Shown piece after piece: positions 21,745-32,011 of a stretch of 64,000 nt of DNA. Positions within the stretch are counted from its first letter, which is position 1; every line of letters begins with the position of its first letter. Under the pieces are notes generated by a model. It was not told where the DNA came from, did not search any database, and saw only the letters and a program-made list of their open reading frames with translations. Source of the stretch: Bathynomus jamesi. Lineage: Eukaryota > Arthropoda > Malacostraca > Isopoda > Cirolanidae. The position numbers were made by a program, and so were the translations under genes. The stretch lies in NCBI GenBank assembly GCA_023014485.1, contig JAJOZX010001731.1:606001-670000 (forward strand), written 5' to 3'.

Positions 21745-22320
21745 TACAAGGATAAATAACTTAGTTTATGCCGATAATATGGTGTTAATAAGTCTCTCTG
21801 TTAACGTTCTGGATCGGCCACTAAAAGTCAGCGAAGTGTATTTGCAGAAACATGATATTCTTTTTAATGTTACAAAAACTAAGGTTATGCAATTTCATCC
21901 TAAAAGCTGTAATCAGACAGCTGATATAAGGTTTAAAATGAATGGTGAAGTAATTGAGGAAGTACAAGAGTTTAAGTATTTGGGTCAAACTATTACCAGC
22001 TCATTGAGTGATGACTCTGATATAAGAAAACAATCTCTAAACCTGTGTGCTAAAGCGAATATGACCATAAGGAACTTTCGATTTTGTACAAGTGAAGCTA
22101 AAGACACTCTTTCATACTTTCTGCAGTAATATATACGGACAGCAACTCTGGGTGAATTATAAAAAAGGTTCTGGCAGAACCATAAATTTGCTGTACAACA
22201 GATCTTTTAGGCTCTTGCATAAATTACCCCAAGATGCTCAGCTTCGCAAATGTTTGCTACCCGCAATGTCCCGAGCTTCTCGGAGGTAACAAGACGTGCT
22301 CATTACAGTCTAATGCAAAG
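21745..22320 (+). pseudogene. Non-LTR RT C-terminal half with mutated YADD
   Basis: The frame resumes after the MITE with TRINNLVYADNMVLISL. The catalytic motif C reads YADN instead of YADD, which would remove one metal-binding Asp. The thumb follows (EFKYLGQTITSSLSDDSDI), then a C-terminal region with LWVNYKKGSGRTINLLYN and FRLLHKLP after a frameshift near 22,118. The element's 3' end is near 22,500, adjacent to the family A terminus. Confidence 0.8.
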
Positions 22321-22504
22321 AATTAAAAAATCAAACAGCCCGATTATCCAAGCTATTCATGAGTCCTGCCATTTATCCTCTAAGCTATGGAATTCTTGGT
22401 ACGAAAACGTCTGTTTGTAGCTCCACTTAATTTCGACATTACATTATTATTTCTAATCAATTGCATATATTTCTGTCCTTAGTATATGAACTGTCATTGT
22501 ATTA

Positions 22505-24278
22505 ATAACACTGGGGAACACAACTTTTGGTGACTTAGATGTTAGACCTGTTTCTGGGTATATTGAGGTCGCTGATTCTAAAAATGACATTAGTTTTTCT
22601 CCATCAGCTCTGCTTATCAAGATATGATATATATCTATATATATTTCTATATAATGTATATAATATTATATTGCTGACTGGCAATCACTGTTGTTGTCAA
22701 TTGAATACAAAAGTATGATGAATGTCAGCAAAAATAGTGTATTAACATCAAACAAGCATAAGGTACGAAAAATATTTCTTAAATTCAAACAAGCTTGAGA
22801 CACGAACGGCAAAAAAAGTTCTTTCATTGAGACATCTCACATAAACCGCGTTTCTGAGATTTCTTGCGATGAGATGTGCCAGGACATTCGCGTTGGATGC
22901 TCCAGCAGTAATCTGCCATCATGTGAGTATCCCATCATCCGCGGTACCGTTCTTCCATGGTCCTTAGTTCTTGGTGAAATCGTTCACCCTGTTCCTCGCT
23001 TAGATCCCGAGGTTATCTGGGAAACGATCCAAATGACTGTGGAGGTAATGCAGTTTGATGCTCATTTTACAGCCAAGTTTACAAAAAGAAGAGAGCATAT
23101 TCTCCACTAGTTCACCGTAGTTATCGGCCTTATAGTTCCCAAGGAAATTCTTCACAACCATACTAAACGATGACCACGCACGTGCCTCAATGTTGTCCAT
23201 TGAATCTTGGAAACGCGGGTCTTTCATGAGTTCCCGGATTTGCGGTCCATCGAAAATACCTGCCTTCAGCTTTTCCATGCTCAGCGCAGGAAATTTTCTA
23301 CATATGTAGCCAAAACACGTCCCATCTCTGTTCAAAGCCTTTATAAATTGTTTCATCAAACCTAGTTTGATGTGCAGTGGTGGCAATATGATCCTTTCTC
23401 TGTCAACCAAAGCTTCTTTGATGATATTTTTTTCTCCAACCACCATGTTTTCTCTCAGAGGCCACTGTCTTCTCACCCAGTGTTCATCTTTAGCTCTACT
23501 GTCCCAGAGACATATAAAGCACGGGTACTTGGCGTACCCGCTCTGCTGGCCCAGGAGAAAATTCACCTTCTTCAGATCCACACAGATCACCCATTGGTGG
23601 TCTCGGTATGATATCTTTTCTAGGACTAGGGCGACTGTCCCGTGTTCTTTTCTCATACCGACTGAGTGACCAATTGGGATTGATCTGTATCTGTTGCCGT
23701 TGTGTAGAAGAACACATTTTAGGCTCCGTTTGGAGCTATCTATGAATAACCGCCATTCACTTGGTGTGTATTCCGATATGCCCATTTTCATCAGCAATCC
23801 GCGCACATTGTTGCAGAAAACTAAATCGTTCTCTCTTGAGAAGAAGGGCAGTAAATCCTTTTCTCTGTCGCGATATAACGTGATTTTGGTTCCCGGCAGC
23901 AGTAAATTTTTTTCTCCCAGCCTGGAAGCTAACAATTCAGACGATTTCTTCGAAAGACTTAAGTCCCTTATGAGGTCGTTTAATTCGTGTTGACTAAAAC
24001 CTTCTGCAACTGATGACGGTCCTTCGAAATCACTGTCATTTTGCCCACATATGCTTTCTTTGTCAGTAGCAGATTCATCATCTTCTTGAGGGAGCTCTGG
24101 AAGATGGCTGAATGATGGGACAAGTATCTCATCTGAATGTGAAACAGGCCGTCTAGCTGAGTCTATGTCAGGATACGTCCATTTACTCCGGTTACGTCCA
24201 TTGATGCCATTTATATTCACCAAACAAAAGTAACAGTCATCACTGTGGTTTCTCTGTTCTCTCCATACCATTGGTATA
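22505..24278 (-). mobile_element. Family A element, minus-strand copy, 5'-truncated
   Basis: The 3' terminus (on + the left end) shows ACACTGGGGAACACAA near 22,510 and the subterminal GGTCGCTGATTCTAAAA at 22,567-22,584. These match the 3' end of the 17-kb copy. On the other side the gene is cut within the N-terminal domain near 24,278, just before the PIN-like relic and the mapped start of the giant inverted repeat. Confidence 0.6.
22835..24278 (-). pseudogene. Family A protein gene, largely open
   Basis: The minus strand is open from about 24,278 (CIPMVWREQRNHSDDCYFC) to 23,000 without interruption, about 425 codons, the longest uninterrupted family A frame here. Landmarks: acidic linker; ELNDLIRDLSLSKKSSELLA; EWRLFIDSSKRSLKCVLLHN; WVICVDLKKVNFLLGQQSGY; CFICLWDSRAKDEHW; ILPPLHIKLGLMKQF; GIFDGPQIRELM; LHYLHSHLDRFPDNLG. 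A one-base shift at 23,000 and an in-frame TGA near 22,942 interrupt the tail, which continues SEEQGERFHQELRTMEERYR and MADYCW to about 22,835. Exon 1 with the CYVC finger is missing. No intron falls within this segment, consistent with the single intron of the 17-kb copy lying further upstream or lost. Confidence 0.65.
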
Positions 24279-25619
24279 CAGGAACAGAGAGAAGCTCTAG
24301 CGGCCAAAGAGCAGGATGATGACAGAGGTCCTGTATCATCATCTCCATCGTCGTCATCAAATCAAAAGATCGCCATTGTTGATGGAATGGTGCTTGTCCA
24401 GAAGATGACAAAGAAATCAGGAACAATCAGCACAGTCAAAGATCTAGCCCAGTGTTTCAATGACAGGCTCGTGAGCTTGACAGCAGGGTTCAGTGAGGTC
24501 ATCCTGGTCTTCGATACATACAATCTGACTCACTAAAGGAGGAAACTAGAGAGAGACGACGACAAGGAAAAGCTCCTATACAGTATCAGGTTGCAGATGA
24601 TACGAACATCAAACATCCTACTGGCACGGTTTCTATCGCACGAAAAAAACGAAAGCAGATTTGACAGACTATCTCGCCAAAGCAACCCTTGATTACAACA
24701 AAAACTCATCTCAGTTAGTCATCACATCAGCATCAGGTCACACCAGAAGCAACAGAAACATGCACTTTGAGGACAACAATCACGAGGAGGCTGACACATT
24801 GATGATCTGCCTGACAGCGAAGGCATCACAGCGGTGTCCTGATGCACAGCTAGTATTCTTCACTCCTGATACTGACGTCTTGGTTCTGGCTGTGGCACAC
24901 TATGACAAGCTCTGCATAAAGACATCTATTTTGATGGTATCAGGTACAGTCGAAATGGAGCCAATCTGGAGAGCTTTGGGCAAAGAAAAGGCGCAAGCTT
25001 TACCTGTATTCCATGCATTCACTGGAGCAGACAATGTTGGAAAATTCTCAGGAATAGGCAAAACAAAATGGTTTCAGCAGTATATGAAAGCTGACATGCA
25101 CTTAGAGCACTGATGAAACTACCGGAGAAAGGTAACCTAACACAGGAGGTGAAAGACGTATTGGCCAAATTTGTGTGCTCAAGCTACTGTCCCAAGGGTA
25201 TTCACATTGCAAGTATCCCTGATCTAAGATGGTATCTGTTTTGTAAACACCTAGCTGAAAGCAACAACTTACCTCCTACACTCGGTGCACTTGAGGAACA
25301 CATCCAGCGTGTGCGGTTACAAAGCCGAGTATGGTGCCAAGCCAATGTTATGCAGCAACAGCCTTTTGACCCCCTGAAATTTAGTTACTATCAGGACAAA
25401 ACTGACCAAATACTGCCAGTCACCACAAAGGTTCCTCCTGCCCCGCAAGCCATCATCGAGTTGGTCAGATGCCACTGCAAAACCAACTGTTCTACACAGA
25501 GATGTTCATGCAGAAGGAATAACTTGCCTTGCACAGAACTATGCTTGTGCAGCACAGAATGCGAAAACGATGCAGATTGTAATGTTGAACATGACACTGA
25601 GAGTGATGATGATGTGTAA
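24279..25619 (+). pseudogene. PIN/FEN-like nuclease with CXC tail, frameshifted (left copy)
   Basis: The frame opens at the junction with QEQREALAAKEQDDDRG and a serine run, then KIAIVDGMVLVQKM (first acidic site of XPG/FEN-like PIN folds), EVILVFDTY, NHEEADTLMICL (EAD acidic pair) and FFTPDTDVLVLAV (TDTDV acidic site). A helical middle follows, and finally a cysteine-rich tail with CHCKTNCSTQRCSCRRNN and CTELCLCS, resembling a tesmin/CXC zinc motif. Lesions: one base lost near 24,522 relative to the right copy, a TGA region at 24,661, and a one-base loss near 25,100. This domain pair is known as repetitive uncharacterised ORFs in invertebrates; the mobile origin is inferred. Nuclease activity is not demonstrated. 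Confidence 0.65.
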
Positions 25620-26149
25620 TGATGTGTCAAACTGAGATAGGAAATACGTCTATACGTATGCTGTTGTCACTACCAACAATTTGAGTGTGCATTTTTTCAT
25701 GAAAATACAAACATAATTTCACAAACTTCGTTTCTTGGTTTTTGATGTTCATAATCACTAATTTGACATAAACTTTGGATTCCATGGGACTGGAAACATA
25801 GGATTAGCATTTAGAATGAAGTTTTTATGTCAATTACATGCTGAGATATTCGGAAATTCTTATTTTATGGCGGCCATTTTGAAAATCCGAAATGGCGGCT
25901 ATGCAGGCATCTGCGCAAATGTAAACATTGATTTTCAGATTTCTGATGCCATAAGCTTTCCAAAAATGCACTGGTTTGCTAATCTCCATAAATTTTGAAC
26001 GAGTGTTTTTATTGACATAGTGAACCGGACTATAAATTTGTTCGTTATTTTCGCCTTTGAGTAAACCAATAGTCTACGAAGTTATTTTTTTATTCCTAAC
26101 ATAGTGTAATTATAGAATTCATTCGGATTCGATTTAATTTGGTTCACTA
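25620..26149. other. Non-coding sequence after the PIN-like relic
   Basis: AT-rich, with a short GC-richer patch (GGCGGCCATTTTGAAAATCC, 25,869). An open frame of 60 codons at 25,816 has no motif. It may be the 3' untranslated part of the upstream element. Mirrored at about 62,200-62,729. Confidence 0.35.
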
Positions 26150-26312
26150 TTTTAGCTCATAGTTGCGCTTACTTTTTCTTATCAATGTTTTACTTCGCCT
26201 TCTCCACAGCTTGTAAGAATTTTCCTCGGACAAATTATTTGATTCTTTAAATTTAAAATACGCGTTCCTTTTCAACATTAAGCTACTTTTAATTTCACCA
26301 TTCCACCATTTA
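26150..26312 (-). pseudogene. Non-LTR linker fragment, minus strand (left copy)
   Basis: The minus strand reads KPKWWNGEIKSSLMLKRNAY then an arginine/lysine-rich helix ending KRNYELK. This is the post-endonuclease linker typical of Jockey/CR1 retrotransposons. The preceding part of the same element lies at 32,540-32,870, on the far side of the inserted 6-kb non-LTR element, so this is the older host element. A 13-bp tandem duplication (CATTTAGGTTTAA twice, about 26,311-26,336) marks the break. Confidence 0.55.
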
Positions 26313-26724
26313 GGTTTAACATTTAGGTTTAACAGATTCCAAGTGGTCTCATGCCAGAGCCAACCAACGCTTTCTACTGTAGCTCACTATAGTAAAGTAA
26401 AGTAACATAAATAGTAAAGTAACATAAATATCATCAACTGTTGCCGCAAAATAGAAGTCAACATCTTCCTTCCTTAACTAATCAATTTTAAAATTAGAAA
26501 GAGCCGTTTTGAGCAGAAAACTGAGATTTGTTTATAAAAAACCTCTGAACAGTTAGCTAGAACAACGTGAAAAAAGTGTTAGCAGCTGACGAGGAAGCTT
26601 CTAACAGTGGCTGCATCCTCCAGCGCGGGACACGTCAACGCGAAGAAGAGGCGACTTCAAACCAAAACATCAACGCTCTGGTGGCCAAACTTCCTCAAAC
26701 CTCCGTGCAGCGGGCTGTCTACAG

Positions 26725-27969
26725 TTGGCCAGACTGGCAGTCGACGGCCTGTTGCGTGGCACGGTCAGAGTGCCGATCGGCTCCCGGGGCCGGACCTATT
26801 CTCAGCATGCTATTTTTTCAATTACAGGGAGCAATTGCGTGCTCCCCGAACTACTCTTACTCTCTGGCGACATTAAGACTAATCCAGGCCCCACTACAAC
26901 TTACACATGTCACCATCCACAAAGACATAGCCACAATAGCACCATGAAACACATACAGAAGTATAATATTAACATATTACAGTACAACGTAGATGGCCTC
27001 ACAAACAAAATCATGCAGCTTAGGGAATTCGTACACAAACAAAACATTCACATAACACTTATACAAGAAACAAAACTAAAACGCACACACAAAACACCCA
27101 CCATCCCTGACTTCACGGGGATCTGTCAAGATCCTACTGGGGGTAACGGGGGTGGACTCATCACTTACATACGTAAAAGCATTAGCTACGCTGATGCTAC
27201 CCAAAACATTACAAACACAATCCAAGCAGATAACACGATAGAAACACAGGCAGTTAACATTAAAACACGCGCAAAACACACCACACTAATCAACATTTAC
27301 ATCCCACCAGATAGTTCACCTCAGGTGCCAGCCAGTTACAATCCACAGTTACACAATCTGGCCTCTTTCACTAATGTCACCTTAGGAGGAGACTTCAACG
27401 CCAAAGACACTAGTTGGTACCTGCACAACCAAAGCAACACCAGAGGCGCCAACATAGCCACACAACTAAACAGCCTCTTCATTCTTAACAATACAGAAGA
27501 ACATACACACATACCACATCAAGCAGGATACTCAAACTCCTCCCCAGACATAACGTTCTGTTCCCCCTCACTAGCAACACATACACACTGGAGAACAGAA
27601 AAACAACTGTCATCAGACCACCTGCCCATCATCATTACAACACATTCTACACTCTGCCCCAACAGCCTTAGGCACACTTACAGAAATTACAAGAAAGCTG
27701 ATTGGGAACAGTTCAAAATACAGACTGAGGAACAATTCACCACATTAAACAGCACACCCATCATAAACATCAATACAACACTCAAGACATTTAATCAGAT
27801 CATCATTAATGCAAACAAATACATATCCAAGGGCAACATTAGGAAATACAACCAAAATTACACTAGAGAAATAGCCCACCTCATAAGGCAACGTAACAAC
27901 CTCAAATATAACACACAAACACCACACACAGAAGCCATAAAACAGCAGATACAACAGCTCAACACATAA
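26725..27969 (+). pseudogene. Non-LTR ORF: 2A-like motif and endonuclease (left copy)
   Basis: A 414-codon frame begins MARLAVDGLLRGTVRV. Residues 44-56 read LLLLSGDIKTNPG followed by P, which resembles the 2A-like sequences at the start of several non-LTR ORFs, except that Lys replaces the usual Glu. The APE endonuclease follows: NILQYNVDGLTNK, LIQETKLKRTH, GGGLITYIRK, LGGDFNAKDTSW, SSPDITFCS and LSSDHLPIIITTH, all in order. It stops at 27,967, with further stops near 28,006 before the RT domain. The left copy has an intact endonuclease, while the right copy has lost one base at the GDFNA region. Confidence 0.85.
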
Positions 27970-28139
27970 ATAAACAACAAACTCAAAGAAAAACAAACAA
28001 ACATTTAGGGAATTCATAACAACGCTAAACCACTCCACAGATACATCCAGGCTATACAAGACTATAAACAGTATTACCCCACTCTAACAGCGGCATTCAC
28101 ACCTCACATGCGGCTATTTGTCGCAGCCAAAATAATATC

Positions 28140-29618
28140 CCAACATACACACAACAAGCTAACATTCTAGTTAATCACTACGCAAAGATAAGTCACTTAA
28201 ACAGAGACAACAACTAGAAACACGCAGACAGACAAACAGCCAGACACAAGAAAACCTACAGACTCGACACGACCATTACACCCTTCAATACAGACCAGAC
28301 CACCACCAAGATCGTCAAAAACATTAAGAATTCGAAGGCTACTGGAAAATACAACATATCTAACATACACCTTAAACACTTGGGCCCACAAGGAATAATA
28401 GCTCTCACAAATATCAGCACATATTCATACCAACACTGTATTATTCCTAACATATGGAAACAAGGTAAAATTATTACACTACTCAAACCAAACAAAAATC
28501 CAACAGAACCAGCTTCCTATAGACCCATTACTTTACTATGCACACCTTCCAAAGTAACAGAAAGACTAATCTTACAAATCACCAACCTACACATTCCACT
28601 ATCGCCTACTGAACATGGATTCAGACCTCACCACTCAACCACGACATTACTCATTAACCTCACGCAGGACATCATGGATGGCATCAACTCCAGACGACCA
28701 GCTCAACGTACACTATTAGCAACAATAGACATTAATAAAGCATTTGATGCTATCCCACGCTTCCCTCTCATAAACAAAATACTCAACACAAACATGCACA
28801 ATAACACCAAAAGGTGGTTAAGCAACTATCTTTCAGGAAGATACTCACATGTCACATTTAATGGCAAGTCATCCAAAAACAAGCTTTTTCCGAACGGGGT
28901 CCCTCAAGGCTCTGTTCTCTCACCAACACTCTTCAACTTATACGTGCATGACATTCCAACACCCATAGATAACAAGCTTACCTTATCATCATATGCAGAT
29001 GACATCACTCTAACATCCACCCACAACAACATCGACACCGCTACAAATAATCTACAAACATACCTAAACAGTATACAAGACTGGATCACACACAATAGAC
29101 TCAAAGTAGCGCCCACAAAATCAACCATCACCTTGCTTACAAGCAACACAAAAGAACACCAGGTAATTCCACAGCTTGCACTAAACAACATCAACATTCC
29201 ACACACTCACAGGACCAAAATACTTGGGGTCACATACAACACATCATTATCTTTTGCAAACCACATTCAGGACATTAAAAACAAATGTACGTCAAGACTT
29301 AACACGCTTAGGGTACTAACAGGCACAAACTTTGGACAACAGCAGGAAACAACGTCACTCATATACAAACAATATATTCGCTCAGTTATGGACTATGCTA
29401 GCCCATGCTGGGCACCCATTATCTCAAACACACACATAAACACCTTACAGACAATACAAAACAATGCACTTCGTATCATTACAGGATGCACTCAAACAAC
29501 ACCAATAGAACACCTGCACACAGAAACAAAAATACTGAAAGTTAGGGAACATTTAGACATGAGGGGAACACAATTCATGGCAGCAGCGACAACTAACCCA
29601 CAACACCCTTGCCAGTAC
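28140..29618 (+). pseudogene. Non-LTR reverse transcriptase (left copy)
   Basis: From about 28,140 the RT runs with one early stop and then a clean 28,380-29,618 frame: ASYRPITLLCTPSKVTERL, EHGFRPHHSTTTLL, LATIDINKAFDAIPRF (motif A), PNGVPQGSVLSPTLFNLYV (motif B), LSSYADDITLTS (motif C, intact) and thumb motifs around TKILGVTYN. All catalytic Asp residues are present. The reading frame is cut at 29,619 by the MULE insertion. Its C-terminal domain is at 32,012. Confidence 0.88.
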
Positions 29619-30328
29619 GAATGTACGACAAAAACCCCACCGACAAAACCCCCGGCGACAAAACCCCGGCGACCAAAACCCCACCAACAAAACCCCCGAA
29701 ATAGGGTAATGCGACAAAACCCCCACTCACAAAAATAAATATACAGTATAATGTGTATTTAAATTCAAGGTCAAGGTGACAGAGTCTAGGTTATAGGTTT
29801 TGAGAAATTCCAGTTTCAGTTTCTGAATAAGCTTCACTGCAGCAGTATCTCTGAAATTTTCACTGCAAATTATATTTTCTTTCCGTTTTTACCCATCAGG
29901 GAAGTATTCGGAATAATAAAGGTAGCGAAAAACTGTGTTATAATGGCTATATGTATACTAAAAAATCCACTATTTCTAATACAAAGCGGTGGGAGTGTGC
30001 TAGAAGAGCAGCGTTTGGATGTAACAGTAAAATAACAACTAATTTAGAAATAACCGATATCATTTCAAGTATAGAGCATAATCATGAGAGAGATGAAGGA
30101 TCAATAGAGGCAGCGAAAGTGCGTGCATCCCTCTATCAACAGGCCAAATCAAACAAAGGAAATACTAGTCGCGTTGTCGCGGATTCATTGGAAAGCATGA
30201 CTCAAGAAGGAAGACTTGCTATGTGAAAATTAAGTACAGTAAAAAGAAATGTTCAAAGAAAGCGTCAGGAAGGACGACCTAAGGATCCAGTATCTTTAAA
30301 TGATTTGCAAATCTCAGGTGATTGGGCT

Positions 30329-30953
30329 GGTGCTAGGACAACTGCCCCCCGGACAACCGCCCCCCGGACAATTGCCCCCCGACAACCGCCCCCCGGACAA
30401 CTTCCCCCGTAGGACAATCGCCCCCCGATTATTGCCCCCCATAAGTAAATAAAAATTAAATAGGAATTAAATTTATTAATATTTATAAAAAACAAACCTA
30501 ACCTAACCTAACCTAACCACCAACTATGACTTTCAAAACGACCTTTCAATAAGTATTGCCAACTGTTTAAATATAATTAATTAATCCATAGTATATATGA
30601 AATACAATAAGTCTTGCCAACTGTTTAAATAAAATTAAGTAGCTAAACTTCATAATTTTATTATAAATAAGTAAGCAATAATTGGAAAAATTTTTGTTAA
30701 ATATTGCTAACTTTTTAAATATAATTTTTTTTCAGGCTACAAGCAAAATTAAGCAAGAATTGGCAATAATGTTGTTAAATATTGTTTTTGCTTGCCATTT
30801 TTTAAACGTAAATTTAATTTCTATTTAATTTTTATTTACTTATGGGGGGCAATAATCCGGGGGGCGATTGTCCTACGGGGGCAATTGTCCGGGGGCGGTT
30901 GTCGGGGGGCAATTGTCCGGGGGGCGGTTGTCCAGGGCAGTTGTCCGGACACC
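30329..30953. mobile_element. 625-bp MULE-like MITE, 9-bp TSD (left copy)
   Basis: The duplication GATTGGGCT is exact at 30,320-30,328 and 30,954-30,962. Termini start GGTG and continue as about 15-bp units GGACAACTGCCCCCC, GGACAACCGCCCCCC and variants, inverted at the other end. The rest is AT-rich and contains a (CCTAA)n array at 30,496-30,517. It has no coding sequence. It interrupts the MULE transposase gene, which resumes in frame after it. Confidence 0.9.
30496..30517. repeat. (CCTAA)n telomere-like array in a MITE (left copy)
   Basis: Four units of CCTAA inside the 625-bp MITE, mirrored as (TTAGG)n at 57,834-57,855 in the right arm. Confidence 0.9.
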
Positions 30954-31152
30954 GATTGGGCTATGACTGGTAGAGAAAATACTAAGCCTTTTCTTATTCA
31001 CGATAGTGGCATTGAAGCCAGGAATCGAGTCATTGTGTTTGCTACAGAAGAATGTATGCAACATTTAGGTAAGTCCGATATTTGGTTTATGGATGAAACG
31101 AAAATATTACAACTTAACCTAACCAATCGTCAATATATATATAATATATATA

Positions 31153-31725
31153 CAGGGTGTCCGAGAATTATCTGTACAATTTTTGGCTGTTATTAAAAGT
31201 CAACCATGAAGTGTAGAAATTCCAGTGTTGTGCCATTTTACAGAGAATCTCATTAAGTTTTTTCTGATACCAAGTTTTGAAAAGTTTTTTAGAAATTCCA
31301 GTGTGTCCGAACATTATCTGTACAATTTCATCTTTTAATACAATTCTTGATAACACACGTAAAATTCTTAAACAAGATTATTTAGAATCTGTATTTTCAA
31401 AAGTTTCTTTTATTAAAGTAACGTTGTTACAAACATTCGATATGTGCACCATTAGTGATTCGCAAAACATCCAATCGATACTCCAAATGTTGGCATGTAC
31501 GCTGCAGCATATCCACATCAATTCGCTCAATAGCAGCTGTGATTCTTGCTTTTAAATCATCAATGTCTGTCACCCGCGTACATTTCTAAAAAACTTGTCA
31601 AAACGTGGTATCAGAAAAAACTTAATGAGATTCTCTGTAAAATGGGACAACACTGGAATTTCTACACTTCATGGTTGACTTTTAATAACAGCCAAAAATT
31701 GTACAGATAATTCTCGGACACCCTG
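31153..31725 (-). mobile_element. 573-bp Tc1/mariner MITE with long TIRs (left copy)
   Basis: It is flanked by TA (31,151-31,152 and 31,726-31,727). The terminal inverted repeats exceed 100 bp and begin CAGGGTGTCCGAGAATTATC. The minus strand of the middle keeps a transposase C-terminal remnant (LKARITAAIERIDVDMLQRT then YRLDVLRITNGAH), similar to the tail of the DD41D protein at 4.4 kb. It is a deletion derivative without catalytic residues. Confidence 0.88.
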
Positions 31726-31789
<64 letters not shown>

Positions 31790-32011
31790 TGCAAACCCAC
31801 AAGGAAAAAGAAAAAGAAAAACGATTATAAGGCTACCTAACGAAGGCTGGGGACCCTGGTTTTGTCGCTGGTTTTTTTTTCGGTGGGTGTTTTGTCGCCG
31901 GGGGTTTTGTCGGTGGTTTTTTTTTCGTGTGGGGGTTTTGTCGGTGGGTGTTTTGTCGCCGGGGGCTTTGTCGGTGTTTTTTTTTTCGTGTGGGGGTTTT
32001 GTCGGATCTCC

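Larger units (their letters stand above)
16536..22500 (+). mobile_element. Non-LTR retrotransposon in three pieces, 5'-truncated
   Basis: Three collinear blocks on the plus strand encode successive parts of one endonuclease/reverse-transcriptase polyprotein: 16,536-17,049, 19,671-20,936 and 21,745 to about 22,500. They are separated by a family A element and by an 800-bp MITE. Across the second gap the frame resumes exactly once the MITE and one copy of its ATAGATAA duplication are removed. The 5' end lacks the start of the endonuclease domain. Confidence 0.85.
29943..31130 (+). pseudogene. FLYWCH finger and MULE transposase N-terminus, interrupted (left copy)
   Basis: The open segment at 29,951 gives a FLYWCH-type zinc finger: KRWECARRAAFGC with later EHNHERD (W, C, C, H, H spacing of the family). 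A helical linker and GRPKDPVSLNDLQISGDWA follow, up to the MITE at 30,329. After it, FLIHDSGIEARNRVIVFATE and SDIWFMDETK continue in frame, the latter corresponding to the first catalytic Asp region of MULE transposases. Everything after 31,130 is lost, and a TGA lies near 30,224. It cannot be active; its ends could still be recognised by a related transposase. Confidence 0.72.
29619..32011 (+). mobile_element. Phantom-like MULE, internally disrupted, 9-bp TSD (left copy)
   Basis: The target duplication TGCCAGTAC is exact at 29,610-29,618 and 32,012-32,020. Both ends are arrays of about 15-bp units of the type CCGACAAAACCCCC, inverted at the right end. It encodes a FLYWCH finger and the start of a MULE transposase. 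Nested in it are a 625-bp MITE, a 573-bp Tc1-like MITE and a (TA)n tract at about 31,727-31,788. The FLYWCH plus MULE combination and the 9-bp duplication point to the Phantom-type MULE group; this name is by recollection of domain content, not alignment. Confidence 0.8.

Noticed and set aside
25816..25998. 60-codon ORF inside the arm as a gene
   Set aside because: No motif, and it is duplicated simply because it lies in the inverted arms.
29951..30226. FLYWCH ORF as a host regulatory zinc-finger gene
   Set aside because: It is in the MULE, continuous with a MULE transposase start and bounded by that element's termini and 9-bp duplication.
29625..30440. The regularly spaced GACAAAACCCCC and GGACAACTGCCCCCC units as a CRISPR-like array
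   Set aside because: Units are contiguous, with no unique spacers, lie at transposon ends in inverted orientation and are bounded by target duplications in a eukaryotic genome.
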